From Nocardioides mangrovicus (GTDB lineage Bacteria; Actinomycetota; Actinomycetes; Propionibacteriales; Nocardioidaceae): a stretch of 64,000 bases of DNA. Position numbers and translations under genes: made by a program. The stretch spans positions 457,614 through 521,613 of the forward strand of contig NZ_RDBE01000001.1 in NCBI RefSeq assembly GCF_003674065.1, given 5' to 3'. Shown here one piece after another: positions 41,257-48,928 of the stretch. The notes below the pieces were generated by a model. It saw only the letters and a list, made by a program, of their open reading frames with translations, was not told the origin of the DNA and made no database searches. Positions within the stretch are counted from its first letter, which is position 1. Each line of letters opens with the position of its first letter.

Positions 41257-42700
41257 GGTCCTCTCGCTCGACGCCGACGGCCTGCGGCTGCGCGGCGACG
41301 ACGAGGTCGTGCTCGACACCCTCTTCGACGGCCGGCGGATCTGGTCCTTCCACCTGCTGCGCGACAGCGTCGCCTCGCGCGGGGTCCGCCGGGTGGAGTG
41401 GCCGACCTCGATGCGGCGGTTCCTCGAGGGGACGGCCGAGGTGGCCGTGGTGGAGCACCTCTCGGGCGCCGAGCTGTACCGGCGGCCGACCACGTTCAAC
41501 GGATCACACGCCCCGATCGCCTTCGTCGACGACGAGGGGCGACCGCTCGGGGTCGACAAGTCCGGGCGCATGGAGCACACCTTCGACACCCGCAGCGAGG
41601 ACCAGGTGGCGCCGCTGCTGGACTCGATCCAGCAGGTGCTGGGCGCGCTGGCCGAGGCCGGCGTCGAGGCGTTCCCGGCGTACGGCACGCTGCTGGGCGC
41701 GGTGCGCGAGCAGCACCTGATCGGCCACGACTCCGACGCCGACCTGGGCTACGTGAGCCGCCACGACCACCCCTACGACGTGGTGCGCGAGTCCTTCGCG
41801 CTCCAGCGGCGGCTGGCCGAGCAGGGCTACGCGATCACCCGCTACAGCGGCGGCGCCTTCAAGGTCGACGTCGTGGAGGCCGACGGGGCGGTGCGCGGGC
41901 TCGACGTGTTCGGCGGCTTCTTGACCGGCGGCCGGCTCTACCTGATGGGCGAGGTCGGCCACCCGTTCCGCGAGGAGTGGATCTTCCCCCTCGGCAGCTG
42001 CACGCTCGAGGGCCGCACGCTGCCGGCGCCGGCGCAGCCCGAGCGGATGCTGGAGGCGATGTACGGGCCGGGCTGGAAGGTGCCCGACCCGGCCTACCAC
42101 TTCGAGACCCCGTACCCGACGGTCCGCCGGCTCAACGGCTGGTTCCGCGGCACCCGCACCTTCCGCGACGAGTGGGAGCGCCGGTTCAGCCGGGTGCGCG
42201 AGAAGCCGCCGAAGGGCGCGCCGTCCGACCTGGCGCGCTACGTCGTGGAGAGCGAGGGCGTGCCGGCGCAGGTCGTCGACGTCGGCTGCGGACGCGGCGG
42301 CGACGCGCTGTGGTTCGCCGAGCAGGGCGCGTCGGTGACGGCCTACGACTTCGTGCCGCGGGCCTCGACGGCCGTGCAGCGCCGTGCGCAGCAGGCGGGC
42401 CTGCCGCTCGAGGTCCGCCGGCTCAACCTGCTCGAGTGGCGCTCGGTGCTGGGCGAGGGCGCGCGGCTGGCGCACCAGCCCGGACCCCGGACGCTGCTGG
42501 CGCGCCACGTGGCGGACGAGACGACCCGGTTCGGCCGGGAGTCGTTGTGGCGCTTCGCCTCGATGGCGCTGCGCGAGGGCGGCTCGCTCTACGTCGAAGG
42601 GGGAGCCCAGGCAGGTGAGGAGCTGGTGACAGCCGGCGCCGTTATCGTGTCGTCCGACCTGGCCGGGACCGGACGAGTGGTGGCGCGATGGCAGAGCTGA
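41243..42700 (+). CDS. LicD-like transferase fused to SAM methyltransferase, copy A
   Basis: Protein of 485 residues with three parts: an N-terminal domain of about 110 residues shared only with copy B; a LicD-like nucleotidyltransferase-fold domain (about 135-290) with AYGTLLGAVR (146-155), the acidic HDSDAD (162-167), LDVFGGF and YGPGWKVPDP; and a class I methyltransferase domain with VVDVGCGRGG (344-353). LicD enzymes transfer phosphocholine or other phospho-groups from a CDP carrier to glycans. The fusion to a methyltransferase suggests transfer plus methylation of the same glycan. It overlaps both neighbours (14 and 13 bp). No signal peptide. Confidence 0.75.
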   Translation: MSTTEVLSLDADGLRLRGDDEVVLDTLFDGRRIWSFHLLRDSVASRGVRRVEWPTSMRRFLEGTAEVAVVEHLSGAELYRRPTTFNGSHAPIAFVDDEGRPLGVDKSGRMEHTFDTRSEDQVAPLLDSIQQVLGALAEAGVEAFPAYGTLLGAVREQHLIGHDSDADLGYVSRHDHPYDVVRESFALQRRLAEQGYAITRYSGGAFKVDVVEADGAVRGLDVFGGFLTGGRLYLMGEVGHPFREEWIFPLGSCTLEGRTLPAPAQPERMLEAMYGPGWKVPDPAYHFETPYPTVRRLNGWFRGTRTFRDEWERRFSRVREKPPKGAPSDLARYVVESEGVPAQVVDVGCGRGGDALWFAEQGASVTAYDFVPRASTAVQRRAQQAGLPLEVRRLNLLEWRSVLGEGARLAHQPGPRTLLARHVADETTRFGRESLWRFASMALREGGSLYVEGGAQAGEELVTAGAVIVSSDLAGTGRVVARWQS

Positions 42701-42924
42701 GCAGGAACGTGAAGACGACCGCGCGCAAGCTGCTGGGGCAGGGCGCGATCACCAACCTGCAGGAGCGCGTCGCGGCGCTGGAGGACGACGTGGAGGAGCT
42801 GCGGCGGCAGAACCTGCGTCTGGCCGAGATCGCCGACGTCGTCCAGGAGCTGCTGGTGCCGCTGGCCTCGCGCGACCAGGAGCGGGTCGACGCCGCCCTG
42901 AAGTCCTTCCCCGGCTCCGTGTGA
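42688..42924 (+). CDS. 78-residue coiled-coil partner protein, copy A (DUF6752-like)
   Basis: Short coiled-coil protein starting 13 bp inside the end of the LicD-methyltransferase gene. NLQERVAALEDDVEELRRQNLRLAEIADVVQELLVPLASRDQERVDAALKSF gives heptads and a conserved ELLVP...RD..R...AL end. The gene at 45,749 has the same length and pattern and sits in the same place next to copy B. Resembles short actinobacterial proteins annotated DUF6752. Probably a scaffold or oligomerisation partner of the transferase. The stop lies in a tandem repeat. Confidence 0.7.
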   Translation: MAELSRNVKTTARKLLGQGAITNLQERVAALEDDVEELRRQNLRLAEIADVVQELLVPLASRDQERVDAALKSFPGSV

Positions 42925-42956
42925 TCAGGCTCCGTGTGATCAGGCTCCGTGTGATC
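42913..42956 (+). repeat. Three tandem copies of GGCTCCGTGTGATCA
   Basis: A 15-bp unit is repeated almost three times without a mismatch (42913, 42928, 42943) between the coiled-coil gene and the sulfotransferase start at 42958. The first copy contains the stop of the coiled-coil gene, and each copy contains GTG-TGA in the same frame. Slippage would change the gap by whole units without touching either reading frame. Confidence 0.95.
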
Positions 42957-42957
42957 G

Positions 42958-44115
42958 ATGGCTGAGAAGGTCTTCCTGCACCTGGGGCTGCCGAAGACCG
43001 CGACGACCTATCTGCAGACCCTGATGTGGGGCTCCCAGGCCCAGATGCGCGAGCAGGGCGTCCTGCTGCCGGGCGAGGCGCGTCGCGAGCACCTGTGGGC
43101 CTCGCGGGTGGTGCGTGGCGAGGACAGCGCCGAGGCGATGACCCCCTGGCAGCGGGGGGCGTGGGACCGGCTGCGCGCCGAGATGGCCGCGTGGGAGGGC
43201 CACGCGGTGATCAGCCACGAGTTCTTCGCCGCCGCCTCGACCGAGCAGGCGCGGGCGATGGTCGAGGCGCTGGCGCCGGCCGAGGTGCACCTGGTGCTGA
43301 CGGCGCGCGAGCCGCTCGGGCTGTTCACGGCCAGCTGGCAGGAGAGCCTGAAGAACCGCGAGACCACGCCGATGGCCGAGTACGCCCGGGAGGTCTCCGA
43401 GAGCCCCAGCGACATCTGGAACTGGCGCACGCTCGACCTCACGCTGGTGCTGGCCCGCTGGGCGCCAGAGGACGGCCCGGTGCCGGCCGACCGGGTCCAC
43501 GTGCTGCCGCTGCCGGGGCGGACGGCGCCGCGCGAGGAGATCTGGCACCGGTTCGCGGTGCTGCTGGGGCTGGACTCGGGGTCCTTCGACCTCGGCGGCA
43601 CGTTCCCCAACGAGTCGATGGGGGTGGTCGAGGCCGAGACGCTGCGCCGGATCAACGTCCACCTCGACGACTTCTCCCGGGCCATCGACCGCGGCACCTT
43701 CATCCGGACCTTCCTCGCCGACGAGCGGCTCGTCCCGCGCGGCGGCGAGCGCTTCTGGCCGGGGGAGCGGCAGATCCAGGAGTGCCGCTCCCGCGGCAAG
43801 GACGCCGTCGAGCTCGTGCAGCGGCGAGGCTTCCAGGTCATCGGCGATCCGGCCGACCTGCTGGTGCCGGACGAGCTGCCGCGGCGCCGCCAGCCCGACT
43901 CCGTCACCGACACCGAGGTGGCCGAGGTGGCCGTCGAGCTGGTGGGCACCATGCTCGGCGACTACCGGGCACTGCGGCACGAGCGCCGGGCGCTGCGCCA
44001 GGAGCGCGAGGACGCCCGTCGCGAGCTCGAGGAGTACCGGCGGCTGCCGTTGTGGCGGATCACCGGCTCGCGGGTGAAGGGCGTCCTGCGCCGGCTCGGC
44101 CTGCTCCGGGGGTGA
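42958..44115 (+). CDS. Sulfotransferase family protein
   Basis: Protein of 385 residues with the PAPS-binding 5'-phosphosulfate loop HLGLPKTATTYLQ (about 8-20), the feature of sulfotransferases; AREPLGLFTASWQESLKNR resembles the 3'-phosphate-binding region. The C-terminal third contains a Glu/Arg-rich coiled coil (RHERRALRQEREDARRELEEYRRLPLW) and the RRLPLWRITGSRVKGVLRRL tail often seen at the end of actinobacterial glycan-modifying enzymes. Located 2 bp after the tandem repeat and in line with the LicD-type genes, it probably sulfates the same glycan. No membrane segment. Confidence 0.8.
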   Translation: MAEKVFLHLGLPKTATTYLQTLMWGSQAQMREQGVLLPGEARREHLWASRVVRGEDSAEAMTPWQRGAWDRLRAEMAAWEGHAVISHEFFAAASTEQARAMVEALAPAEVHLVLTAREPLGLFTASWQESLKNRETTPMAEYAREVSESPSDIWNWRTLDLTLVLARWAPEDGPVPADRVHVLPLPGRTAPREEIWHRFAVLLGLDSGSFDLGGTFPNESMGVVEAETLRRINVHLDDFSRAIDRGTFIRTFLADERLVPRGGERFWPGERQIQECRSRGKDAVELVQRRGFQVIGDPADLLVPDELPRRRQPDSVTDTEVAEVAVELVGTMLGDYRALRHERRALRQEREDARRELEEYRRLPLWRITGSRVKGVLRRLGLLRG

Positions 44116-44148
44116 CGTATCCCATGCCCACGGGCGGTTAACGCTCGG

Positions 44149-44154
44149 TAACCT
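44149..44154 (+). promoter_or_regulatory. -10 hexamer TAACCT of the acyl-CoA dehydrogenase gene
   Basis: TAACCT lies 6 nt before ATG 44161, no Shine-Dalgarno, so the dehydrogenase is probably not part of the sulfotransferase operon. Confidence 0.5.
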
Positions 44155-44160
44155 CGGCCC

Positions 44161-45357
44161 ATGCCACGCCTGTGCCAGACCGAGGACCTCAGCGACATCC
44201 AGGTGGAGATCCTGAAGGCCGTACGGCAGTTCGTCGACAAGAACATCCTGCCGGTCGCCACCGAGCTCGAGCACGCCGATGAGTACCCGCAGGAGATCGT
44301 CGACGGGCTCAAGGAGCTCGGCGTCTTCGGCCTCACCATTCCCGAGGAGTACGGCGGGCTGGGGGAGTCGCTGCTCACCTACGCGCTGGCGGTCGAGGAG
44401 ATCGCGCGCGGCTGGATGAGCGTCAGCGGCGTCATCAACACCCACTTCATCGTGGCCTACATGCTGATGCGTCACGGCACCGAGGAGCAGAAGCAGAAGT
44501 ACCTGCCGAAGATGGCCACCGGCGAGGTGCGCGGCGCGTTCTCGATGTCCGAGCCGGGGCTGGGCTCCGACGTCTCGGCCATCCGCACCAAGGCCGTGCG
44601 CGACGGCGACGACTGGACCATCGACGGCCAGAAGATGTGGCTGACCAACGGTGGCTCCTCGACCCTCGTCGCGCTGCTGGTCCGGACCGACGAGGGGCAG
44701 GAGTCGCCCTACAAGTCGATGACCACCTTCCTGGTGGAGAAGGAGCCCGGCTTCGGCGAGACCGCTCCCGGGCTCACCATCCCCGGGAAGATCGACAAGA
44801 TGGGCTATAAGGGCGTCGACACCACCGAGGCCGTGTTCGAGGGCTACCGCACCACCAGCGACCAGATCCTCGGCGGCGAGACCGGCCAGGGCTTCTACCA
44901 GATGATGGACGGCGTCGAGGTGGGCCGCGTCAACGTCGCCGCCCGCGCCACCGGCGTCGCCAACCGTGCCTTCGAGCTGGCCATCGACTACGCCCAGCAG
45001 CGCGAGACCTTCGGCAAGCCGATCGCCGAGCACCAGGCGATCCTGTTCCGGCTGGCCGAGATGGCCACCAAGGTCGAGACCGCCCACGCGATGATGGTCA
45101 AGGCGGCCCGGCTCAAGGACGGCGGCGAGCGCAACGACGTCGAGGCCGGCATGGCCAAGTACCTCGCCGCGGAGTACTGCAACGAGGTCGTCGAGGACTC
45201 CTTCCGGATCCACGGCGGCTACGGCTACTCCAAGGAGTACGAGATCGAGCGTCTCTACCGCGAGGCGGCGTTCCTGCTCATCGGCGAGGGCACCGCCGAC
45301 ATCCAGAAGATGATCATCGGACGCGCCCTGCTCAAGGAGTACGCGCGCAGGGGCTGA
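44161..45357 (+). CDS. Acyl-CoA dehydrogenase
   Basis: FAD flavoprotein of 398 residues that oxidises acyl-CoA to trans-2-enoyl-CoA. Family motifs are FSMSEPGLGSDVSAI and GQKMWLTNGG in the middle domain, and RIHGGYGYSKEYEIERLYREA with QQRETFGKPIAEHQAI in the C-terminal helical domain. The catalytic glutamate lies in the EYEIERLYREA region, as in medium/short-chain enzymes. It has its own leaderless promoter. The chain-length preference is not predictable. The neighbouring gene starts 17 bp later. Confidence 0.93.
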   Translation: MPRLCQTEDLSDIQVEILKAVRQFVDKNILPVATELEHADEYPQEIVDGLKELGVFGLTIPEEYGGLGESLLTYALAVEEIARGWMSVSGVINTHFIVAYMLMRHGTEEQKQKYLPKMATGEVRGAFSMSEPGLGSDVSAIRTKAVRDGDDWTIDGQKMWLTNGGSSTLVALLVRTDEGQESPYKSMTTFLVEKEPGFGETAPGLTIPGKIDKMGYKGVDTTEAVFEGYRTTSDQILGGETGQGFYQMMDGVEVGRVNVAARATGVANRAFELAIDYAQQRETFGKPIAEHQAILFRLAEMATKVETAHAMMVKAARLKDGGERNDVEAGMAKYLAAEYCNEVVEDSFRIHGGYGYSKEYEIERLYREAAFLLIGEGTADIQKMIIGRALLKEYARRG

Positions 45358-45374
45358 GGCGCCACACTGGCCTC

Positions 45375-45740
45375 ATGCTGGTCACCACCACGAACGACCT
45401 CCCCGGCTGGGAGATCACCAAGGTCTGCGGCGAGGTCTTCGGCCTCACCGTCCGCTCGCGCAACGCGTTCTCCCAGATGGGGTCGGGCTTCAAGTCGGTG
45501 TTCGGCGGCGAGCTCAAGGGCATGACCAAGAACCTCTCCGACTCCCGGATGGAGGTCATGAACCGCATGCTCGAGGAGGCGCGGGCCAAGGGCGGCAACG
45601 CCGTCGTCGCGATGCGCTTCGACACCTCCGAGATGGGCGACACCTGGACCGAGATCTGCGCCTACGGCACCGCCGTGGTCGCGGTGCCGGTCACCGACGC
45701 CGCGAAGGAGTCCGCCCGCGAGCTGGGCTATGGCGTCTAG
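45375..45740 (+). CDS. YbjQ family protein (heavy-metal-binding domain)
   Basis: Protein of 121 residues of the YbjQ/DUF74 family, a small pentameric beta-rich fold of unknown function once proposed to bind metals. The pattern VTTTNDLPGWEITKVCGEVFGLTVRSRN, RMLEEARAKGGNAVVAMRFDTSEMG and EICAYGTAVVAVP covers the whole family. ATG 45375 has CACACT 6 nt upstream. It ends 8 bp from the convergent coiled-coil gene. Confidence 0.92.
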   Translation: MLVTTTNDLPGWEITKVCGEVFGLTVRSRNAFSQMGSGFKSVFGGELKGMTKNLSDSRMEVMNRMLEEARAKGGNAVVAMRFDTSEMGDTWTEICAYGTAVVAVPVTDAAKESARELGYGV

Positions 45741-45748
45741 GAGGGGAT

Positions 45749-45985
45749 CTAGGTGACGTTACCGAGCTTCTCGAGGGCGGCCTTCAGGCGCGCCTCGTCG
45801 CGGTCCACCGCGGGCACGAGCACCTCCACCATGACGTCGAGGACGTCGGAGAGCCGCTCGTTGAGACGCCGGCTCTCCGACACCGCGTCGGCGAGCTGAG
45901 CCACCTGCGCCTCGAGGGCGTCCAGGCGCGCCCCCGCGCCCAGCGCGGCGCGGGCGCGACTCAGTGGACTCCCGGGTGCACTCAT
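45749..45985 (-). CDS. 78-residue coiled-coil partner protein, copy B (DUF6752-like)
   Basis: Second copy of the short coiled-coil protein: LDALEAQVAQLADAVSESRRLNERLSDVLDVMVEVLVPAVDRDEARLKAALEKL has the same heptads and the same VLVP...RDEARL..AL end as copy A, and the same length, 78 residues. Its ATG overlaps the stop of the LicD-methyltransferase copy B (ATGA), so the two are coupled. The Ala/Arg-rich N-terminus (SRARAALGAGARLD) corresponds to the basic N-terminus of copy A. Confidence 0.7.
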   Translation of the reverse strand: MSAPGSPLSRARAALGAGARLDALEAQVAQLADAVSESRRLNERLSDVLDVMVEVLVPAVDRDEARLKAALEKLGNVT

Positions 45986-47484
45986 GGGTGATCTCCGTTC
46001 CAGGCGATGTCCAGCCGAGACCCTACGGCCTCGACGATGCGCCCGCCCCGGGCGCCGATCTCCTCGCTGAGCACGTCCACGTCGAGCGGGGTCCGTGGGA
46101 ACTCGCCCTCGACGCCGTGCTCGAGGAAGGTGTGGCCGCCGGAGCGGCCGAGCATGGCGCAGAACCGCCACAGGTTGAGCCGGGCGCCAGCTGAGAGCGC
46201 GTCGAGCAGACCGCGGGCGTAGACCTGCTTCGCGCCGGGCTCGTGGGCGTACCGGGCCCCGCGGGTGAGCCAGTTGTGGTCGGACTCGAAGTTGACCGCG
46301 CGGAAGCCGACCCAGGACGAGCCGGCCTGGCGTCGCTCTTTGGCCCGGGCGCGGGCCAGCTTGACCGCCGCGCCGGAGTAGTCGGTGCCGGTGACCTTGA
46401 AGCCCTGGTCGGCCAGCCAGAAGGCGTCGCGGCCCGTGCCGCTGCCCAGCTCGACCACGCGGCTGCCCGCCGGCATCCGCGAGGCGGCCCACGCCGCGAA
46501 GGGCGTGCCCTCGCGCGACACCCGCCGGGCAGTGGGGGAGCCGTAGAAGTCCGACCAGAACCACAGCTGGGCACGCGACCCGCGGAACCACTGGCTCATC
46601 ATCGCGGTGTTCTCGGGCGGGTGGTCGAAGTGGAAGGCCGGGTCGGGCACGCGCCACCGGGGGCCGTAGGTGAAGGCCAGGAAGCGCTCGAGGTCGCGCG
46701 GCGCGGGGAAGGTGACCCCTTCGAGCTCGACGGTGCCGAACGGCACGATCGCCTCCCGCTCGAGCCGGCCGCGCAGCGACCCGGTGATGTGGAAGTGCTC
46801 GCCGATGTGGAAGGAGCCGAAGACGTCGATGCCGGCCCGCTTGCCGTTGGGCATCGGCACCCAGACCTTGAAGTTGGCCGCCGACATCCGGACCACCTGC
46901 CAGCCCAGGTCGCGCATCTGCTGCTCGGCGGCCCGGGACTCGCGGATGATGTCGAAGGGGTGGGTGTGCTTGGACAAGAACGCGAGGTCCGCGTCGGAGT
47001 CGTGGCCGATCATGTGGCCGTCGCGCACCGCGCCGAGCAGGCAGCCGTAGGCCAGGTAGGCGTCCAGGCCGCAGCGGTCCACGAGGTCGTCGAGCACCCG
47101 ACGCGAGGCCTCGACCAGCTCGCGCCGGGCGGAGTCGTCCATGCGGTCGAAGGTGCGCTGTAGCCGGTGGCCCTTGTCCAGCGAGAGCGGGTTGCCGGCG
47201 TCGTCGACCAGCTCCAGCGGCGCCGTCGAGGAGCCGAAGCGCACGTCGTCGGCGAAGAGCGGGTCTCCGCCGTTGTGCGGGACGACGGTGACGTGGGCGA
47301 CGCCGTCGAGCGCGGCCGCGAGAGCGGCGGGCCAGGCGACGAGGGTCGAGCCGCGCTCGGCGACGCCGTCGTGGCCGGTGGTGAAGGACCACACCCGGTG
47401 GGCGCCGAAGCGGACGTCGAGTGGGAGGGTCGGCTCGACGTCGCCGGGGAGCCAGACGCCCCGGTCGTCGACGACGACTGCCAT
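45982..47484 (-). CDS. LicD-like transferase fused to SAM methyltransferase, copy B
   Basis: Paralogue of the protein at 41,243, 500 residues, alignable from end to end: N-terminal domain with VWSFTTGHDGVAERGSTLVAWP, LicD-like core with AYGCLLGAVR (145-154), HDSDAD (161-166), IDVFGSF and YGPRWRVPDP, and a methyltransferase domain with VVELGSGTGRDAFWL (343-357). The catalytic acidic residues are kept in both copies, so both may be active with different acceptors. It lies on the opposite strand to copy A, 5 bp downstream of a lipoprotein gene and overlapping its coiled-coil partner. No nucleotidyltransferase or sulfotransferase accompanies this copy. Confidence 0.75.
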   Translation of the reverse strand: MAVVVDDRGVWLPGDVEPTLPLDVRFGAHRVWSFTTGHDGVAERGSTLVAWPAALAAALDGVAHVTVVPHNGGDPLFADDVRFGSSTAPLELVDDAGNPLSLDKGHRLQRTFDRMDDSARRELVEASRRVLDDLVDRCGLDAYLAYGCLLGAVRDGHMIGHDSDADLAFLSKHTHPFDIIRESRAAEQQMRDLGWQVVRMSAANFKVWVPMPNGKRAGIDVFGSFHIGEHFHITGSLRGRLEREAIVPFGTVELEGVTFPAPRDLERFLAFTYGPRWRVPDPAFHFDHPPENTAMMSQWFRGSRAQLWFWSDFYGSPTARRVSREGTPFAAWAASRMPAGSRVVELGSGTGRDAFWLADQGFKVTGTDYSGAAVKLARARAKERRQAGSSWVGFRAVNFESDHNWLTRGARYAHEPGAKQVYARGLLDALSAGARLNLWRFCAMLGRSGGHTFLEHGVEGEFPRTPLDVDVLSEEIGARGGRIVEAVGSRLDIAWNGDHP

Positions 47485-47489
47485 CGCCG

Positions 47490-48134
47490 CTAGCTGAAGG
47501 TGAAGGAGGCCAGCACCGGGTTCACGATCTTGTCGCGCTGGGCCTGCGTGAGGCTGGTGGGGAACGCGAAGGTGATGCCGTAGTTCGTGCCGCTCTTGAC
47601 CACGAAGTACTGCACCAGGAAGAACGAGGTGCTGCCCTGCTTGGCGTCGCCCTCCTGGTGGACCGCCGGGGCGCCGCCGATGGTGGTGTTGTCCATCGCC
47701 TTGACGTTCGGCGAGAGGGTGGCCACCTCCTGCTTGATCTGCGCGGCCAGGCTCTTCAGGTCCGCCGCGGTGGGCGTGCCGGTGACGTTGCCCTTGACCT
47801 TGAGGGTGTTGAGGTTGGCGGTGAACGGCGGCGTGGCCGGGCTCTGCCGGCCGCCGGTGTCGATGCCGGGCTGGCTCTGCTTGAGCTGGGTGCTGATGTC
47901 CTGCCAGCCGGTGGGCAGGTGGTAGCTGTAGCCGGTGCCCTTCACCTCGGGTCCGGTGGCCGGGGCGCCGAAGTCGCTCGAGGAGCTGCTGCTCGAGGAG
48001 GACGCCGAGGACGAGGAGGACGCCGACGCCGAGCCGCTCGAGGAGCTGCTGCTCTTCGAGGAGTCGTTGCCGCCGCAGCCGGCGACCAGCAGCAGGGCCG
48101 CGGTGGCGAGAGAGATCCGTGACAGCCGCGTCAT
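47490..48134 (-). CDS. Ser-rich lipoprotein, LpqN/PsbP-like
   Basis: Lipoprotein of about 214 residues: basic N-terminus MTRLSRIS, hydrophobic core, lipobox LVAGC, then about 35 residues that are nearly all Ser with Ala and Gly, and a folded domain beginning YSYHLPTGWQDI and ending VNPVLASFTFS. That domain resembles the actinobacterial LpqN/PsbP-like extracytoplasmic fold, with unknown function. ATG 48134 has GAGGAT 6 nt upstream and a GGGAGG nearby. It heads the operon that continues with the LicD-methyltransferase copy B, which supports a cell-surface context for that enzyme. Confidence 0.75.
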   Translation of the reverse strand: MTRLSRISLATAALLLVAGCGGNDSSKSSSSSSGSASASSSSSASSSSSSSSSDFGAPATGPEVKGTGYSYHLPTGWQDISTQLKQSQPGIDTGGRQSPATPPFTANLNTLKVKGNVTGTPTAADLKSLAAQIKQEVATLSPNVKAMDNTTIGGAPAVHQEGDAKQGSTSFFLVQYFVVKSGTNYGITFAFPTSLTQAQRDKIVNPVLASFTFS

Positions 48135-48201
48135 GGCGCGATCCTCCCACAGCGGCCGCAATCGGATGGACGAGCCCGCGCGTGCGTGTGAGGGTGGTGC
48201 A

Positions 48202-48378
48202 ATGGGTGACAACGACGACATCAAGGCCAAGATGCGCGAGGCCCTGGACAAGAAGCAGGCCAACGACCGGGGGGTGCCCCACGACGGTCCGGTCAAGGAG
48301 AAGGCGCACGGCTCCGAGGTGGGCGGCGGCGCGGCTCCGAAGATGCACCGGCGCAAGGCTGGTGGCGGCGGCTCCTAG
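48202..48378 (+). CDS. DUF5302 family small protein
   Basis: A 58-residue hydrophilic protein matching the actinobacterial DUF5302 family: DDIKAKMREALDKKQANDRGVPHDG followed by KMHRRKAGGGGS. Rich in Lys, Asp and Gly and probably disordered. The function is unknown. ATG 48202 follows a GAGGGTGGT ribosome-binding-like stretch. It is divergent from the lipoprotein gene and precedes the MaoC gene by 21 bp. Confidence 0.75.
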   Translation: MGDNDDIKAKMREALDKKQANDRGVPHDGPVKEKAHGSEVGGGAAPKMHRRKAGGGGS

Positions 48379-48399
48379 CACGTACGCCAAGATGGCGGC

Positions 48400-48927
48400 A
48401 TGCAGTTCGGACGCAGCTACGAGGAGTTCGAGGTCGGCGCCACCTACCGGCACTGGCCCGGCAAGACGGTCACCGAGTACGACGACCACCTGTTCTGCCT
48501 GCTGACGATGAACCACCACCCGCTGCACCTCGACCAGCACTACGCCGAGGAGACCACGCAGTTCGCCAAGAACGTGGTGGTGGGCAACTACGTCTACTCG
48601 ATCCTGCTCGGCATGTCGGTGCCCGACATCTCCGGCAAGGCGATCGCCAACCTCGAGGTCGAGTCGCTGCGCCACGTCGCGCCGACCTTCCACGGCGACA
48701 CGCTCTACGGCGAGACCACCGTGCTGGACAAGAAGGAGTCGACCTCCAAGGACGACCGTGGCGTCGTCCACGTGGAGACCATCGGCTACAACCAGGACGG
48801 CAAGGTGGTCTGCATCTTCCGCCGCAAGGTGATGGTGCCCAAGCAGTCCTACCTCGACGCCCGCGGCGGCGAGCAGCCCGGACGTCCGGTCCCACAGCCG
48901 GACAAGAACTGGCCGGGACGCGCCTGA
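48400..48927 (+). CDS. MaoC family hydratase
   Basis: Hot-dog fold hydratase of 175 residues. The catalytic Asp/His motif of hydratase-2 enzymes appears in TEYDDHLFCLLTMNHHPLHLDQHYA, and PTFHGDTLYGETTVLDKKES is the typical second part. It resembles mesaconyl/beta-methylmalyl-CoA hydratase-like MaoC proteins, but the substrate is unassigned. ATG 48400 has CAAGAT 6 nt upstream. The histidine phosphatase begins 1 bp after its stop. Confidence 0.87.
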   Translation: MQFGRSYEEFEVGATYRHWPGKTVTEYDDHLFCLLTMNHHPLHLDQHYAEETTQFAKNVVVGNYVYSILLGMSVPDISGKAIANLEVESLRHVAPTFHGDTLYGETTVLDKKESTSKDDRGVVHVETIGYNQDGKVVCIFRRKVMVPKQSYLDARGGEQPGRPVPQPDKNWPGRA

Positions 48928-48928
48928 C

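Noticed and set aside
47990-48060. Ser-codon repeats that resemble a direct repeat or small CRISPR
   Set aside because: They encode the poly-Ser linker of a lipoprotein; unit spacing is irregular and there are no spacers.
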